Positions 20,661-32,606 are shown, counted from the first letter of the stretch. The stretch: 64,000 nt of DNA from Thereva unica (GCA_949987705.1 OX465282.1:97018070-97082069); one strand, 5' to 3'. The notes: generated by a model from the sequence alone, not told the origin. Numbers and translations are program-made.

Positions 20661-21384
20661 GTCCGTACACTTACTTACTCAAAGGCAGCTTAATGCATAT
20701 TAGAACTAAACTTGTAAAGAGGCACCACTTACAAACTCATTTTATAGTCGTTTCCTCAGTGGCGTAGCAATAAATATTTTCAGGGGGTTAAATAGTTAAA
20801 AGTCGAGTCCTGAGCTTTAAACATTATTTTTCTAAATTGATACAACTTTTGGTTATATAATGGAATAAGACCAGAAGAAGTGTTTTAGAGGAATTCAGTT
20901 TATTAACTATTAACATGCATGATCAATGGTTCCAGAGCAATGTTTGTGAAAAAGTCACAGTTCTATCTTTCTACATTTTTCGGCAAATTTGTTGATTACT
21001 TCCTTAGCCGTTATACTCAAAAGAGCAAGACCGTTCAGCTTGTTCTCCAGTTGCACTACTTTGCCAAACCTTCAAAACGCCTTAAAGTTAAAAAACTTCT
21101 TTCGTTTCTATCAATAATGGTCCCTTCAATCTGCAGACAGTTAGCGACTTTCGGAATAGGTGTGATTAAAGATTAAAGCATATATGAATATGTGTGTGCG
21201 TTGGGCGATGGACTGATATATATTGACGAAAAGACTGATAAGATATTCGGCGCCCGTGGGCTATTAAAAAAACTGCGCCCCTCTTCATAAGAAAATACAA
21301 GCGATGTCTAGCGGAAACAAAGACCATCAGAGGAGAGGACAAAAGTGGCAATTGAGTTTCCTCTTTAATATACCAAATGATAGG

Positions 21385-22100
21385 AAAACTTTACAAAGGT
21401 TACTGGGACTAACGCCCTACTTCAGAAGATTTATAACAGACTAGGCAGTTGCAGCAAAGCCGTTCAGCGAATTTCTAACAAAGGAGGTCATATTTAAAAT
21501 AAAAACTGAACAGCAAAATGGATTTAAAGCATTAAAAGAAATATTGGTAAAAGCACCAGTGTTTAAGTTATTTGAACCAGAGGCGTGTACGGATTCATGC
21601 CGATGCTAGTTGGAACGAATTCGGAGCTATTGTCTTGCAACGGAATAATGACGATCAACAATTGCATCCATTGCAATACATTAGTCGTAATCCCAGCCGA
21701 ACAACGCTCTCACGCTTACGAGCTAGAAGTACTCGCCATAGTACCTCCCCTAAGGCAGTGGAGAGTTTACGTTCTGCGAAGGAGGATTAAGATTGTCACC
21801 GACTGCAATGCTTTCGCCACGATAATGAAAAAGGAGATGTTCCACTGAGAGTTGCTAGATGGGCTAGGTTTTTAAAAGAATTTAATTACTAGATTGACCA
21901 TCGTTCAGGTACTAAAAAGAGGCACGTAAATGCGTTGAGCAGAACTGCAATAACAATTGTCGTTATGTTAATTTACCTAATTAAACTAGCACAGAAGGAA
22001 GACCAGTCATTCTCACATCAATGGAAGAGGACATCATTAAATCTACTCACAGGGAGGACATTTTTAAGCTGCTAAAGTCTTCATCAGGAAAACCTACTTT
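21385..22100 (+). pseudogene. Gypsy pol remnant: RT end and RNase H
   Basis: Starts in the RT connection with LLGLTPYFRRFITD and continues with KPFSEFLTKEVIFK, FKALKEILVKAPVFKLFEPE. An RNase H-like region follows: RVRIHADASWNEFGAIVLQR, AYELEVLAIVPPLRQWRVY, VTDCNAFA, and an IDHRSGTKKRHVNALSR-like end near 21900-21945. There are several frameshifts (near 21590, 21690, 21790). It is related to the Gypsy segment upstream, but the part of the RT between them (about 130 residues) is missing, so they are not one interrupted copy. Confidence 0.75.
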
Positions 22101-22117
22101 ATTCCTAAGGATTCCTT

Positions 22118-22290
22118 CCATTCAATGGCGCTACAGCCCAAATGTAGCCTTCCCTTCGTCTAGGACATTTCTGCATCTTTGATAGTTCGTTGCAGAATGT
22201 TTCCAGTTTCGAATGTTAAGCCTTTGTTGTCCTCTTCGGTCTGCCTGCTGCTATATTCCTCGACTTAGTTACTAACAGCTGATTCGTTTT
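22118..22290 (-). pseudogene. Family C LINE 3' end fragment
   Basis: The minus strand encodes RNWKH-type sequence and EGKATFGL, matching the C-terminus of the family C copy at 7838, and ends GCGCCATTGAATGGAAGGAA. This is a 5'-truncated 3' end, cut into Gypsy-derived sequence inside the hAT. Confidence 0.65.
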
Positions 22291-22449
22291 CTAAATTTGT
22301 TTGGTTATACCCCACGTCAAGCATGGAGGTATTCGAGTAATTGATTAACTGACATAAATTTTTGGTAGCCCAAGAAGGATAATACCGGACCGATCCGCAT
22401 AGAAGAAGGCATATCCTATTCGTTAATCACTATTGAGATAAATCGTATC

Positions 22450-22760
22450 CTAACACCGATTCTAACCAAATATTCAATCGCGGAGCTAAACGAGTTCAAC
22501 CAATGATAAATAATACCCCAACAAGAAATGGAATGGAAATGAAGTTAGCAGCATTACCAGACTTTCAAGCCTTTTACGATAACGAGAATAGAAGACAAAG
22601 CAATAAGAAGCGTAAAGCTGCAAGTGCCTATAAGGAGGGCGCCTTGGTTCTAGTCAAGGGAAAACCCAGCCCAGCCTAGTTATGAATTGGAAAAGACAGA
22701 TGACCACAAGGGACCCATGATAGCTCCAGCCGCAGCGGATGGCCGATGGGGTTAATCATT
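22450..22760 (+). pseudogene. Gypsy integrase C-terminal remnant
   Basis: Contains KRKAASAYKEGALVLVKGKP near 22610-22670, similar to the YxVGDLVLVKR region that ends insect Gypsy integrases. Flanked by short stop-interrupted frames. No LTR identified downstream. Confidence 0.5.
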
Positions 22761-23095
22761 CGGAGTCAGAATGACCGAATGTGAGATGTGAGCTCGATTT
22801 ACATTCAAACAGCGAGCTTTCTAAATACTCGCCACTCTATTAGACTAAACTGTGAGTCCTAGAAAGAGACACAGTAATATGAAACACACATTTTGCCGAG
22901 AATCATTTTTGTATTAAATAAAATTATTGTAAAAAGTGGATATTTCTAGTGTATTTGCTTCGCGCTGAATGTACCAGCAAAATTACAAAATGATATTACT
23001 ATAAAGGTTCAAGTTGAATTTTCTTCATACAAAAGGCATTTTGGGGGGTTTTCGTCCCCAAACACTCCCCCCGTTCCTACGCCACTGCGTTTCCT

Positions 23096-25324
23096 ACCCA
23101 ACACTACATTCAGTGTAGCCTTGATAGCATATTTTGGGTCGTTTTTAGAATGTTTTGCTTCACCCCTGGAGTGAAAATTACGACTTGTCCTTTTCTCTCA
23201 CGCTCTTTCTTTTTAAAACTGAGTGAAATATAATAAATCCTTTTATTTATTCTAAGCCCCTGAAGCGAACTTTAATTTATGAATTTTAATGTAAGCAGTA
23301 AACAAGTCTTCGAATTAAAATGCATGCAGCTTAGCAGATGGCTGCGGGATATAAAATATATAGTATGAGAGAACCTCCTTTTTTTCTCTAGAAGTCACGC
23401 AATTATATTGTTTTATTAAAGGAATCACAAAAGGATTCTTTCCTTAGAATAGGAAAGTCAGTCTTGAGGCCGAAGTATGAATGTAGGCATAAATAGTAAT
23501 CGACTGCAAAAAATCCACACGCATGTTGTAAAGCATCAAGAAAGGATTTAATAGTCCCTAAAGCGAAGGAAAAACAACGAGGCAGGCCCGCAACCCCAAC
23601 TTTAGCCACGCAGCAAAAATCAGATTTTGAATATAAACACTTTTACCTTGGGTAAAAAAAAATAAAATAACGTAGAGGAACGAGAATTCCTGCAGAGCGA
23701 AATTAATATGGAAATACAGGAGTTGCGTGCGTGTGTTGGTTTTGGCCGGAAACTCCTTCCACCTAGCACACACCGTCCAACACACACACACAGATGGCGA
23801 GGCTCAGTCTGCCTCAACTGAGTCATTCATCCATTCATTACCAGTAATTTAAGTAGTAAATTCAGATCGAGCTCTGATAGTGGAAAATCAATGGGTGGGA
23901 GTTGTGTGTGCTGACGAAGTCATTAAATTTCTACTCTGGGCTAATGCTTGTTTTTATATATCGGCCCCAAAACGAAATTACACTATTTATTTTGATAAAA
24001 TATGAGCAGGCTAACCTAACGAGTTTCGGTATGCAAAGAATCTAGGCAAATCATTAAGGTCGCATGAATACCTGTCGTGGATAATAAATCGCTTAATGGT
24101 TGGAGAACAAGCCGCACTGATCTCTGTGATATTCTCAGGGATAATAATTTCAATACTTTTTTATATCATTGATGAAATCTTAAATGATATGAAAAACAGT
24201 GTGACGGTTATAAGTATAGAAACATATGGAAGAAGTACAAGATTACCTACTAGTATATACATACCTCGAAAAACTGCCATATTGATTTTTTATTACAGCT
24301 GAATACGAATCTATGCCACGTTATTTGGTATGTAAATTAACCCTCCTTATAGCTGCAACCCTCATATTTTTTATACTAACTTCTTATCGATTTAGTATTT
24401 TTGTGGCCAGTTGCGTTTTTTTTATTTCGTATAATTTCCGGTTATTATAGAAATCAAAATAAAATATTCTCAATTTTTCACAACGTCATGAATTTAAAAA
24501 TATTCCTTTGAAATTGTGAAGACTTGAAAACCGCACCAAAATTATATAAATTCCCATATTGCAGAAATATTGTGTATGGAAGAAGAAAGCTTGTTACATA
24601 TCATCGTGCCTTATATAAATTACACCAGAACTGCACCAGCAGAAATTTGTTTTTCATATTCTACAGAGTTATGAACTTGATAACTGAATAAATAATATAA
24701 GCATTTGGTAGAAGGTAGCACTCTGTGCAAATTAATTAAGGTAAAATCAGTTTAGCAAAAAATACTTTAGAATGGCCAGAACTAAAATGGTAATGAGCGC
24801 TTCTTTATGTCAAGTCAACCATATACTAGAGTCTATTTTATTTTTATAGTAGTTAAATTTGAACCCAAACGAATTCCCTTAAAAATATAACATTCTTATT
24901 CATTACTAGCGTTACAATGCCTTTCAATAAAAAAGATTTTGTGTGCACAATCCGCGGTAGGAAATGAAAAAAGGACAAATCTGCAAAAATTGATTTTGGA
25001 TTACTTAAAAAATTTTAGAGTATGTTACAACTTTTTTAAGATTCGATGTACAACGTGCACAACAGACAACCAGACAACCAGCATATTCAGAATTAAAAGC
25101 ATAGAATTTGCTATGGCGTGGGTCTAGACGACCTGTGCAGAACTCCCCTACAAATTGGTTTTTCCCAAAAAAAAACGCCAAAAAGTAATCAATTTTACAA
25201 TTTTGGCACCCACCCAATACACAATTTGGTGCCCATACAAAAATCTAATAAATATTTACTCTTTACCTATCCTATTACATTAACACTGGAACTTTTCGTT
25301 AGCGCTCCACACTTTTTTACCTCA
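23096..25324. other. No gene seen (2.2 kb)
   Basis: AT-rich, stop-rich sequence with short unrecognised frames, e.g. a hydrophobic 68-aa frame at 24096-24302. It has an ACACACACAC stretch near 23780. No transposon termini, RNA genes or exon-like sequence identified. Confidence 0.45.
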
Positions 25325-25517
25325 CGAAAGGTAGTTTGTTCCTATATTCTGGCTGGAGCAATGAAAACTTTACCTTCAAAATTATTTTTTTACTTTTTAA
25401 TTCATTTTAAAATAAAAGCGTATTTTTTAATTATTTTTTAAACCATGTATCTATTTTCTATTTTTAGTCTATTATATCTCTTCCGCCATTTTGTGGTAGC
25501 CGCCATATTTCATTTTA
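25325..25517 (+). repeat. Dispersed repeat, copy 2 (see 14928-15118)
   Basis: Second copy of the repeat described at 14928-15118, ending in the same CTTCCGCCATTTTGTGG block. The following 100 bp contain further GCCGCCAT blocks, as around 12.3 and 14.4 kb. Confidence 0.65.
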
Positions 25518-26399
25518 AATGACGTCATTCCGAGAGCGAAGTAAAGGAAAAGGTAAACCGCCATTTTTTGTTGGCCGCCATTTCGAATTTGTGTAAAATA
25601 TTTCCTCTGCAATTCCCTTCTTCTATTTTTCTTGGGCGCCATCTACCCGATCGCATTCGTACCATGCGGTTTACCCATATTTAGTCAAAATACACATTCT
25701 GTTAAAGATTGAGCTCAATCGGCCGCCTGGTTTTTGAGTATGTATCATTTTTAAATTTTAAATTTGAAATCAATGATTACATATTTGTAGTGTTTAATAA
25801 ATTTAAAATAACTGCATGTTAAAAATAACATTCATTGTTGCCAAATCAGAGACATAACAAACGATACATTTGAATTCACTGGAAATATAGTAACCATCTT
25901 TACTCCTCTTGGGAGCATAGGGATTCCATAGGCTTCTCCATTGAACTCTGTTTTGAACTATTCTTTTAATTTCAATCAAGGTTTTGTCATAATTTTCAAT
26001 TTTTTTCATTGATGTTCTTCTCTAAACCGCCTCCCCCGACCAAATTGGATATACATCCAGATTTTCATCAAACCCATAAGCCCAACTTATTTTGATCGGC
26101 CGACCGGCTCACAGTTGTCAGTTTTGGTTGTACATCCACACTTCGATGTACATCCAATTTGACCGTGTATGGTGGCCTTAAGTGTTTTTTGGTCTACCAA
26201 CGTCGCTACTACGTTAAGGATTCCATTCAAGGGCTCTTTTTGTCAGCGTATTATTTTCTTTCCGTAGGGTGTGCCCTATCCAGATCCATTTCCTTTTCCA
26301 AAAAATTCTCTGCCAGAAAATTGAATAAAAATAATTAGTCTCTGAATAAAAATAACTAGTCTTCTTCTCTTTTATCTTCTTTTATAGATTCTTCTTCTT
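25518..26399. other. No gene seen
   Basis: AT-rich; 26038-26165 has an imperfect inverted repeat around CAAATTGGATRTACATC that may be a small degenerate MITE. Otherwise nothing recognised. Confidence 0.45.
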
Positions 26400-26690
26400 T
26401 GTACGTCTATCGTTTAATCGCTGTCTTCGCTCACTGTGGACCCAAGGTAATTAAATTAGTTTACCCGTTCGAAGTTATATTCCACCCCAGGTGGTGTTGT
26501 GGTTTCTTCTTCTTCTTTCCACCCTTGACAGAATTAGAGTCTTGCTCTTGTCTGCATTTATTTGCAGCCCTATATGTTTTGCTCCATCTTCTAATTCTGT
26601 GAATATTTCTCTAAGGTATGACAGCGATCAGGCAAAGCAGTTTATATCGTCGGCATATCCTGCCAACTGTTTGGATTTTTTAACCTCCAG
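26400..26690 (-). pseudogene. RT fragment of another RTE-like LINE
   Basis: Reading leftward from 26690 the frame gives KSKQLAGYADDINCFA, a stop, then REIFTELEDGAKHIGLQINA and DKSKTLILSR. This is the RT palm with intact YADD and its downstream helix. It differs from families A to E in the window. It abuts the 3' end of the family A copy exactly at about 26690. Broken by a stop and frameshifts. Confidence 0.65.
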
Positions 26691-29550
26691 CGGACTCTGT
26701 TTTGCGCGACAGCTCTCAGCTCCGACCAGGATCTCCCAGTTGTTGCGGCTTCTGTTAGTAGGGTTCTCCTCCAAGTTGTTCTAGGTCTTCCTACTCGACG
26801 GGAACCTTGCGGATTCCAGTCAAAGGCCTGTTTGGCTGGATTTTCGTTTTCGCGTCGCAAGGTGTGGCCAACCCAATTCCATTTCCTTCGTCTGATTTGG
26901 TCGTCTATCCTTTCTTGGCCGGCACGGCGCCATAGTTGTTCGTTTGAAATTCTATCCTGCCAGCGGATTTTTAGGATACGACGCAGGCATCTGTTGAAGA
27001 AGACTTGTAGGCGCCCTGTTATGAATTGGGTGACTTTCCATGTTTCGCAACCGTACAAAAGAACTGCCTTAACGTTGGAGTTGAACAGCCGCAATTTGGT
27101 GTTAGTGGAAATCACCGTTGATCTCCATATGCGGGACAGGCATGCATATGCGCCTCGTGCTTTATTTATTCCGGAACTGACATCTTCTTCTGCCCCACCA
27201 TTTTCGGTAATGATGCTACCGAGGTAGCAGAAGTTATCTACCAGTTCCACGTCACGGTTATTCTGCGCTGTTCGTTCAATGGTGTTCGCATTTATCCGCA
27301 TTTCTTTAGTTTTAGGTGGATTTAGCCTTAAGCCTGCTGGACTACTTTCTGTTGCCAAATTGTTAATCATGTTTTTGAGGTCCTGGTGTCTGTGGGCCAG
27401 CAAACAGATATCATCTGCGTAGTCGAGATCCTTAAGGCGGTCTAACAAACCCCATTGTATGCCGCCTGTTCTACTATCTAGAGCGCCGACAAGGATGCCA
27501 TTTATTACTATAAGAAATAGTAAAGGCGAGAGTAGGCATCCTTGTCGTACTCCTGAGCTCACCTCGAAGCTGTCGGATATTTTCCATTATGGAGAACTCT
27601 GCATTTGGAATTGTTAGGGCTTTTATTAATTCTATTACATATTTTATCAGGCAGACCACGTCGCCGTAGTGCCTGCCATATAAAGCTCCTATTGACCGAG
27701 TCGAACGCTTTCTCATAATCTACGAAAGCAAGGTAAAGGGGGGATCGGAATTCAGTAGACTGCTCCATTATTCGTAAGGTGTTGATATGATCAATACATG
27801 AGCGGCCCTTCCTGAATCCGGCCTGCTGCCTCTTAAGCGTTCGGTCTACTGCCTCACTTATCCTAGATAGTAATATATGGGACAAAATTTTGCCCACTGT
27901 AGATAGTAAACAGATGCCTCTCCAGTTGTCGCATATTGTTAGGTCCCCCTTTTTTGGTATTTTGACTATGATACCTTCCGTCCAATCCTCCGGAAAGGTA
28001 CACGTGTTCCATGCTATTTCCAGGATTGGCTGAAGCGCATCTGCTATGAGCTTTGAATCGGCTTTCAACAATTCTAACGGGATGCCATCTTTTCCAGCTG
28101 CTTTACCATTGGCCATCGCATGAATTGCGGTTACTATTTCCGTCTTGGATGGGGCGCGGGTGGTAATTCTTATTGGTTGTGCATTGTTGCTGGTTTCCTG
28201 AGGTTCCTGTGTAAATGAACCATTCAGGGCGGCGAAGAAGTAATCTCTCCATCTTTGGAGCTGCTCCTCGTCGCTGCACAGCAGCCTTCCATCCGCACTC
28301 TTAACGGCATGCTTTTGGTTTAATATTTGCGTGCTGGTTTAATATTTGCTGTAGGTTTCCAGCAAATTCCCGCTTTTTAACGCTCTCCCGCAGAAGATCT
28401 ACGTTGAACCGTCTACGGTTTATAGCATCGCGTTGTACGTTACTGATTGCGGCGATTTTAAGGCGAATAGTTGCTACTACCAAAAGGTGGTCGCTTCCAG
28501 TGTCTTCTCCCCTGAAACTCCTGACATCCTCAAGGATAGTTCTCCATCTGCGGCTGACGGCCACATGATCTATCTGATTTCTCGTTCTACCATCGGGCGA
28601 TACCCAGGTCTCTTTGTGTATCTTCTTGTGACAAAAGTAAGTTCCACCTACCATGAGTTGGTGGGAGCTACAGAAGTCAACGAAAAGCTCACCATCGTTA
28701 TTGGTAACTTGGCTTAGACCTTGATTTCCAATTGTTTGTTCAAGGCCGGTGTTGTCACAGCCGATCAGTGGGTTTAAGTCACCCATTAATACAATGGTGT
28801 CTCCCCTTGAAATAGAGCGAAAAACCTCATTCAGCCGCAAATAGAACTCGTCTTTGATGTCATCTTCAGCGTCTTCAGTTGGAGCATAGCATTGGACTAC
28901 CGTAGTACTCTTAGTCTGGTACGCAGGCGCACGGTAATAATCCTCTCAGAAACTGGTGACCAGCTAATGAGGCTGGACCTGGCTTCTTTGGTGAGTATTA
29001 CGCCAACGCCACTCCTACGGCTTTCAGTTTCGTTTCTCCCAGAATATAAAAAGGACTCACCATTTGGGCAGATATGTTCCCCCGCATCGGGCCATCTGGT
29101 CTCGCTAAGTCCCATGATCTTGATTTTATATCGATTCATCTCGTTGAGGACTTCATCCAGCCGTCCCTCAGCCAGCAGTGTTCTCACATTCCAAGATCCG
29201 ATTCGTGTCCTTGTTCGAAAAGCAAAGGTCGTCGTCGTGTTATCCATCCGGTTCCGAGGCATTGTTTGCCGATTCGTAGCAATGGTATTTTTTTATGGGA
29301 GCGGGTTGCTAACCCTCAGCCCAACCGACTTAAAGCTCTGTTTTGTGGCGCAGAGAGCTCGCCATTCGCCCATCTCCCGTTAGCTCCTTCCGAAGAAGTA
29401 CCCCATGGGGCACCGCGGGGAGGTGGGATTAGGACTTGCTAACAGGTCTGCTAGGTGTTCGTCTGCAGTGACTTTTCTCGGGTTTTGGCAGAGGTGGCAA
29501 ATCGGGTACCACCACTTTCCGAGGTCTTTGTTAGCCGTTTGCCCCCCTCC
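26690..29550 (-). pseudogene. Family A non-LTR retrotransposon, near full length with internal deletion
   Basis: Reading leftward: a leader region with GGGQTANKDLGKWWYPICHL (29555-29380, possibly part of family A); endonuclease start GSWNVRTLLAEGRLDEVLNE and LSETRWPDAGE (29262-28897); endonuclease core with MGDLNPLIG and GSDHLLVVA (28840-28301). A deletion of about 370 bp relative to the 41571 copy follows. Then the RT: GKAAGKDGIP, DNWRGICLLSTVGKI, QAGFRKGRSCIDHINTLR, FVDYEKAFDSVNR, SGVRQGCLLSPLLFLIVING and DLDYADDICLLAHR with intact YADD. The C-terminal region to VAQNRVRWR (26700) follows. Frameshifts near 28890 and 27560 break it. The last part is truncated where the neighbouring LINE begins. 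Confidence 0.9.
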
Positions 29551-30245
29551 TTCTAGGCAGAGATTAAATAGCATGGGTGTCAGCCCATCTCCCTGCTTTT
29601 AAGCCTTGATTGACTGGGAAGGACTCCGTTAATTATCCTTGTATTCTGACTGCACAGCTTGTATTTTCCATTGCCATTTTTGCTAATTTTACTATCTTTA
29701 GGGGTATATTTAGGTCCAGCATTGTCGCATACATTTGTTCTCTGTCGATGCTGTCGTATGCTTGTTTAAAGTCGATGAAAAGTTGATACACGTCGATGTT
29801 GTATTCCCAGCATTTTCGGAGGATTTGCCTTATTGAAAAAAGTTGATTCATTGTTGACCTATTTCTTCTGATTCAGCTTGGTATTCACTTATTGCGGCTT
29901 CTGCATAATGTTCCAGCCTGGCCTTAATTATATCTGTCATAATTTTATATACTATGCTTAAAATAGATATGCCTCTATTGTTACCCCAGTTGAATTTATC
30001 CCCTTTCTTGTGTATTGGGCAGATAATGCTTTGCTCCTAATTTTCAGGCATTTCTTCGTCCCTCCATATGCTGCTTAGTAATTCATGTATAGCTGCTGAA
30101 AGCGATTCGCCTGCTTGCTTGATCAACTCTGCTGGGATGTTTTCAACTCTTGGTGATTTTTTGTTTCTTAAGGATCGTATGGCACTTTGTACTTCTTCCA
30201 GAGTGGGTACATTTGTTTCCCTAGTGTCATCGTCAAGTTGTGGCG
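29551..30245 (-). pseudogene. Family D non-LTR retrotransposon, RT N-terminal half
   Basis: Reading leftward from 30245: TRETNVPTLEEVQSAIRSLR, SPRVENIPAELIKQAG, ICPIHKKGDK, RGISILSIVYKI, then QLFSIRQILRKCWEYNIDVY, QLFIDFKQAYDSIDREQMYA (29851-29633), and a shifted SFPVNQGL and MLFNLCLE near 29560-29600. This covers RT motifs up to just before YADD. The copy ends abruptly at about 29555, where family A leader sequence starts in the same orientation. Stops within the IPAELIK region and frameshifts make it inactive. Confidence 0.8.
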
Positions 30246-32606
30246 ACGGGGTTCTGGTACATTTCAGATGCCCCCATTTGCATTCAGCAGCTCGCTAAAA
30301 AAATAAATAGTGCCTTTTTTCAGAAGTGCCTCCTATTCAGAACACCAACAGAAAAAAAGAAGCTAGAAGAGAAAAGGACAAAGACAAAATTGAAAAAAAA
30401 AACTGTGTTTCCAGTTGATTTGCAACCCGTTTTGATAGCACCAAAGTTAAAAGTTAGTAGTTTATATTATAAAACCCAGCTTCAGATACATAATTTGACA
30501 ATTTATAATAACAACAGAAACGGATACTGTTACTTATGGAATGAAACTGATGGAGGCCTAAATTCTAAAAAGTTTGCAAGCATATGGATCGATTTTATTG
30601 AAAAAAGGTTTTGTCACAAAATGAGTCAATAGAACTACTTACAGTAATTTTTTACAGTGATGGGTTCACCTATTAGACCAGTGCAGATACGCTTTTGAAA
30701 AGCCAAAAACTAGAAAAATTCTTAGCAGTATATGGAAGGTGGGAAAATTTAGGATAAATGCTACTTAAACAAGGAAAAATCGAGAGCACCGCAGCAGATG
30801 ACCGGAAAGGGGGCGGGGGAGCCTAAATGTGAGTTTTAGGGGGTTAAACGTGTTTTTTTGCGATTTCTGAGAAAAGTAGACCTCCTATCGAAAAACGTTA
30901 AATGTAAACGTTGTAGATAATTAAAAGATCTAGAGCTTTTGTTCAAACCATTTTTCGACATAACCTCAAAAAATGGAGAAAAACGTCAAAAACCGAGTTT
31001 TTCGTTTATCATTCACAAAAATGATCCAATTTTAATGAAATTTGAGGAAAATGTAGATTTTCATGTTTCGAAAAGGCCCAATTTTTTTCAAAGCGATTGG
31101 TTGTGTAGTTTTGTTTTTATGACCTTAATTTAAAAAAAAGGCCCCATTTTCAATCAAAAAAGTTGGCGAACGAATTTTTGATTTTGAAAATTTTGAAGAC
31201 GGGTTTTTTTTCGTTGAATCCTCTACTTTAAGATGGTGTAAAAAAATGATAGTGTCTTGCTTTCTTGGGTGAAATAATTGTTTAAACAAATTTTTTCACA
31301 TCTGAAACTGTTACCTGAAGCTCCCTTATAATATATTACATTAAATTTACAGTTTTGCGCCACTCTTAAAGCTTTATGTCAAAGAGAGATAAAGAATTAG
31401 CGAAGTTTACGGAAAAATCGATATTTGAAAAAGGATGTTTTTGGTTTTTCGAATTTTTCTCGATGTTTTTCTATTGTGACACTATCATTTTTTTACACCA
31501 TCTTAAAGTAGAGGATTCAACGAAAAAAACCCGTCTTCAAAATTTTCAAAATCAAAAATTCGTTCGCCAACTTTTTTGATTGAAAATGGGGCCTTTTTTT
31601 CAAATCAAGGTCATAAAAACAAAACTACACAACCAATCGCTTTGAAAAAAATTGGGCCTTTTCGAAACATGAAAATCTACATTTTTGTGAAAGATAAAAA
31701 TGATAAACGAAAAACTCGGTTTTTGACGTTTTTCTCCATTTTTTGAGGTTATGTCGAAAAATGGTTTGAACAAAAGCTCTAGATCTTTTAATTATCTACA
31801 ACGTTTACATTTAACGTTTTTCGATAGGAGGTCTACTTTTCTCAGAAATCGCAAAAAAACACGTTTAACCCCCTAAAACTCACATTTAGGCTCCCCCGCC
31901 CCCCTTTCCGGTCATCTGCTGCGGTGCTCTCGATTTTTCCTTGTTTAAGTAGCATTTATCCTAAATTTTCCCACCTTCCATATACTGCTAAGAATTTTTT
32001 TTTTCTCAAAAATTATCTGCACTGGTCTATATCAGAATAGGAACTGTGTGATGTCTAATTCTAATTTTTCCCAAGCCCTGAACCACAACAAAATTATTAA
32101 GCAAAAGTTTCGTGAAGTGGGCCATACTCAGATGGAAGCTGATTTTATCCATTCCACTCTCAAACGAATAGAATATTCATAGAATAGAGATATCCATGTT
32201 CCTACAGAATATGTTAAAATCTGTAGATCAGCTAGGAAAAAACCAAACCCTTATGACATAACCTTCCTCAGCTATCAGTTTTTTAAGAAATTTGGCATGG
32301 TTCAATTCTTCAAAAGCATTCGTCCTGGTCGCGGTAGAGGTGACGCCAAAGTGACTGACATACGAGCCCTAAGATACAACCCAAATGATGAATTATATTT
32401 CAAATAAAGATTTTCTCATGAATGTCAAACAACACAGCAAAGAAAATCGTCGGCAGTTGTCCCTTGCTGTTTTCTCAGCTTCCGAACCTCCACGGAAATA
32501 CATAGAAGAAAGATTACTGCCAGAAATTTTGAAGATCTGCAGTATTTTTGAAAGGGTACTTCCTGAGGATTATCGTCCTTACTATGATAATTTACCTCGT
32601 GACTGA
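30246..32606 (+). pseudogene. Transposon-type gene of the SDG/GHTQME family (possibly DUF7869), split by a foldback insertion
   Basis: Exon-like left part (30246-30673): LLFRTPTEKKKLEEKRTKTK, FPVDLQPVLIAPKLK, SSLYYKTQLQIHNLTIYN, GYCYLWNETDGGLNSKKFAS, IWIDFIEKRF, then, after a stop and a frame change, VIFYSDGFTY. The right part resumes in frame with QNRNCVMSNSNFSQA, then REVGHTQMEADFIHSTLKR, RKKPNPYDITFLSYQFFKKF and YYDNLPRD at the end. The SDG..QN and GHTQME-D--H motifs belong to a protein family common in insect genomes and thought to be transposon-derived; I believe it is annotated DUF7869 but could not check. At least two stops and one frameshift (near 32385) show decay. The 1356-bp insert is described separately. 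Confidence 0.7.
30674..32029. mobile_element. Foldback element with arms of about 550-585 bp
   Basis: The outer ends are TAGACCAGTGCAGATA and its inverse TATCTGCACTGGTCTA. Arms 30674-31258 and 31479-32029 are inverted copies that look nearly identical by eye, except for an indel of about 35 bp near 31011-31056. They enclose a unique centre of about 220 bp. Flanks repeat TAT (30671-30673 and 32030-32032). The broken gene on either side joins in frame if the element and one TAT are ignored, which fixes the borders. No coding potential. The transcript would form a long hairpin. Superfamily unassigned. Confidence 0.85.

Larger units (their letters stand above)
20757..23087. mobile_element. hAT-bounded element with 8-bp target duplication, filled with other transposon pieces
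   Basis: The left end CAGTGGCGTAGCAATAAATA and the right end (inverted CAGTGGCGTAGGAACGGGGG) share 11 identical terminal bases. They are flanked by identical CGTTTCCT (20749-20756 and 23088-23095), an exact 8-bp duplication typical of hAT insertion. The 2331-bp interior has no transposase. It contains a Gypsy RNase H piece (21385-22100), a family C LINE 3' end (22118-22290) and a Gypsy integrase C-terminal remnant (about 22450-22760). Confidence 0.85.

Noticed and set aside
26038..26165. A MITE around CAAATTGGATRTACATC
   Set aside because: The inverted repeat is short and imperfect and no target duplication could be read; left as a note only.
28892..29442. 163- and 122-codon plus-strand ORFs
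   Set aside because: They are antisense shadows of the family A endonuclease and leader on the minus strand.
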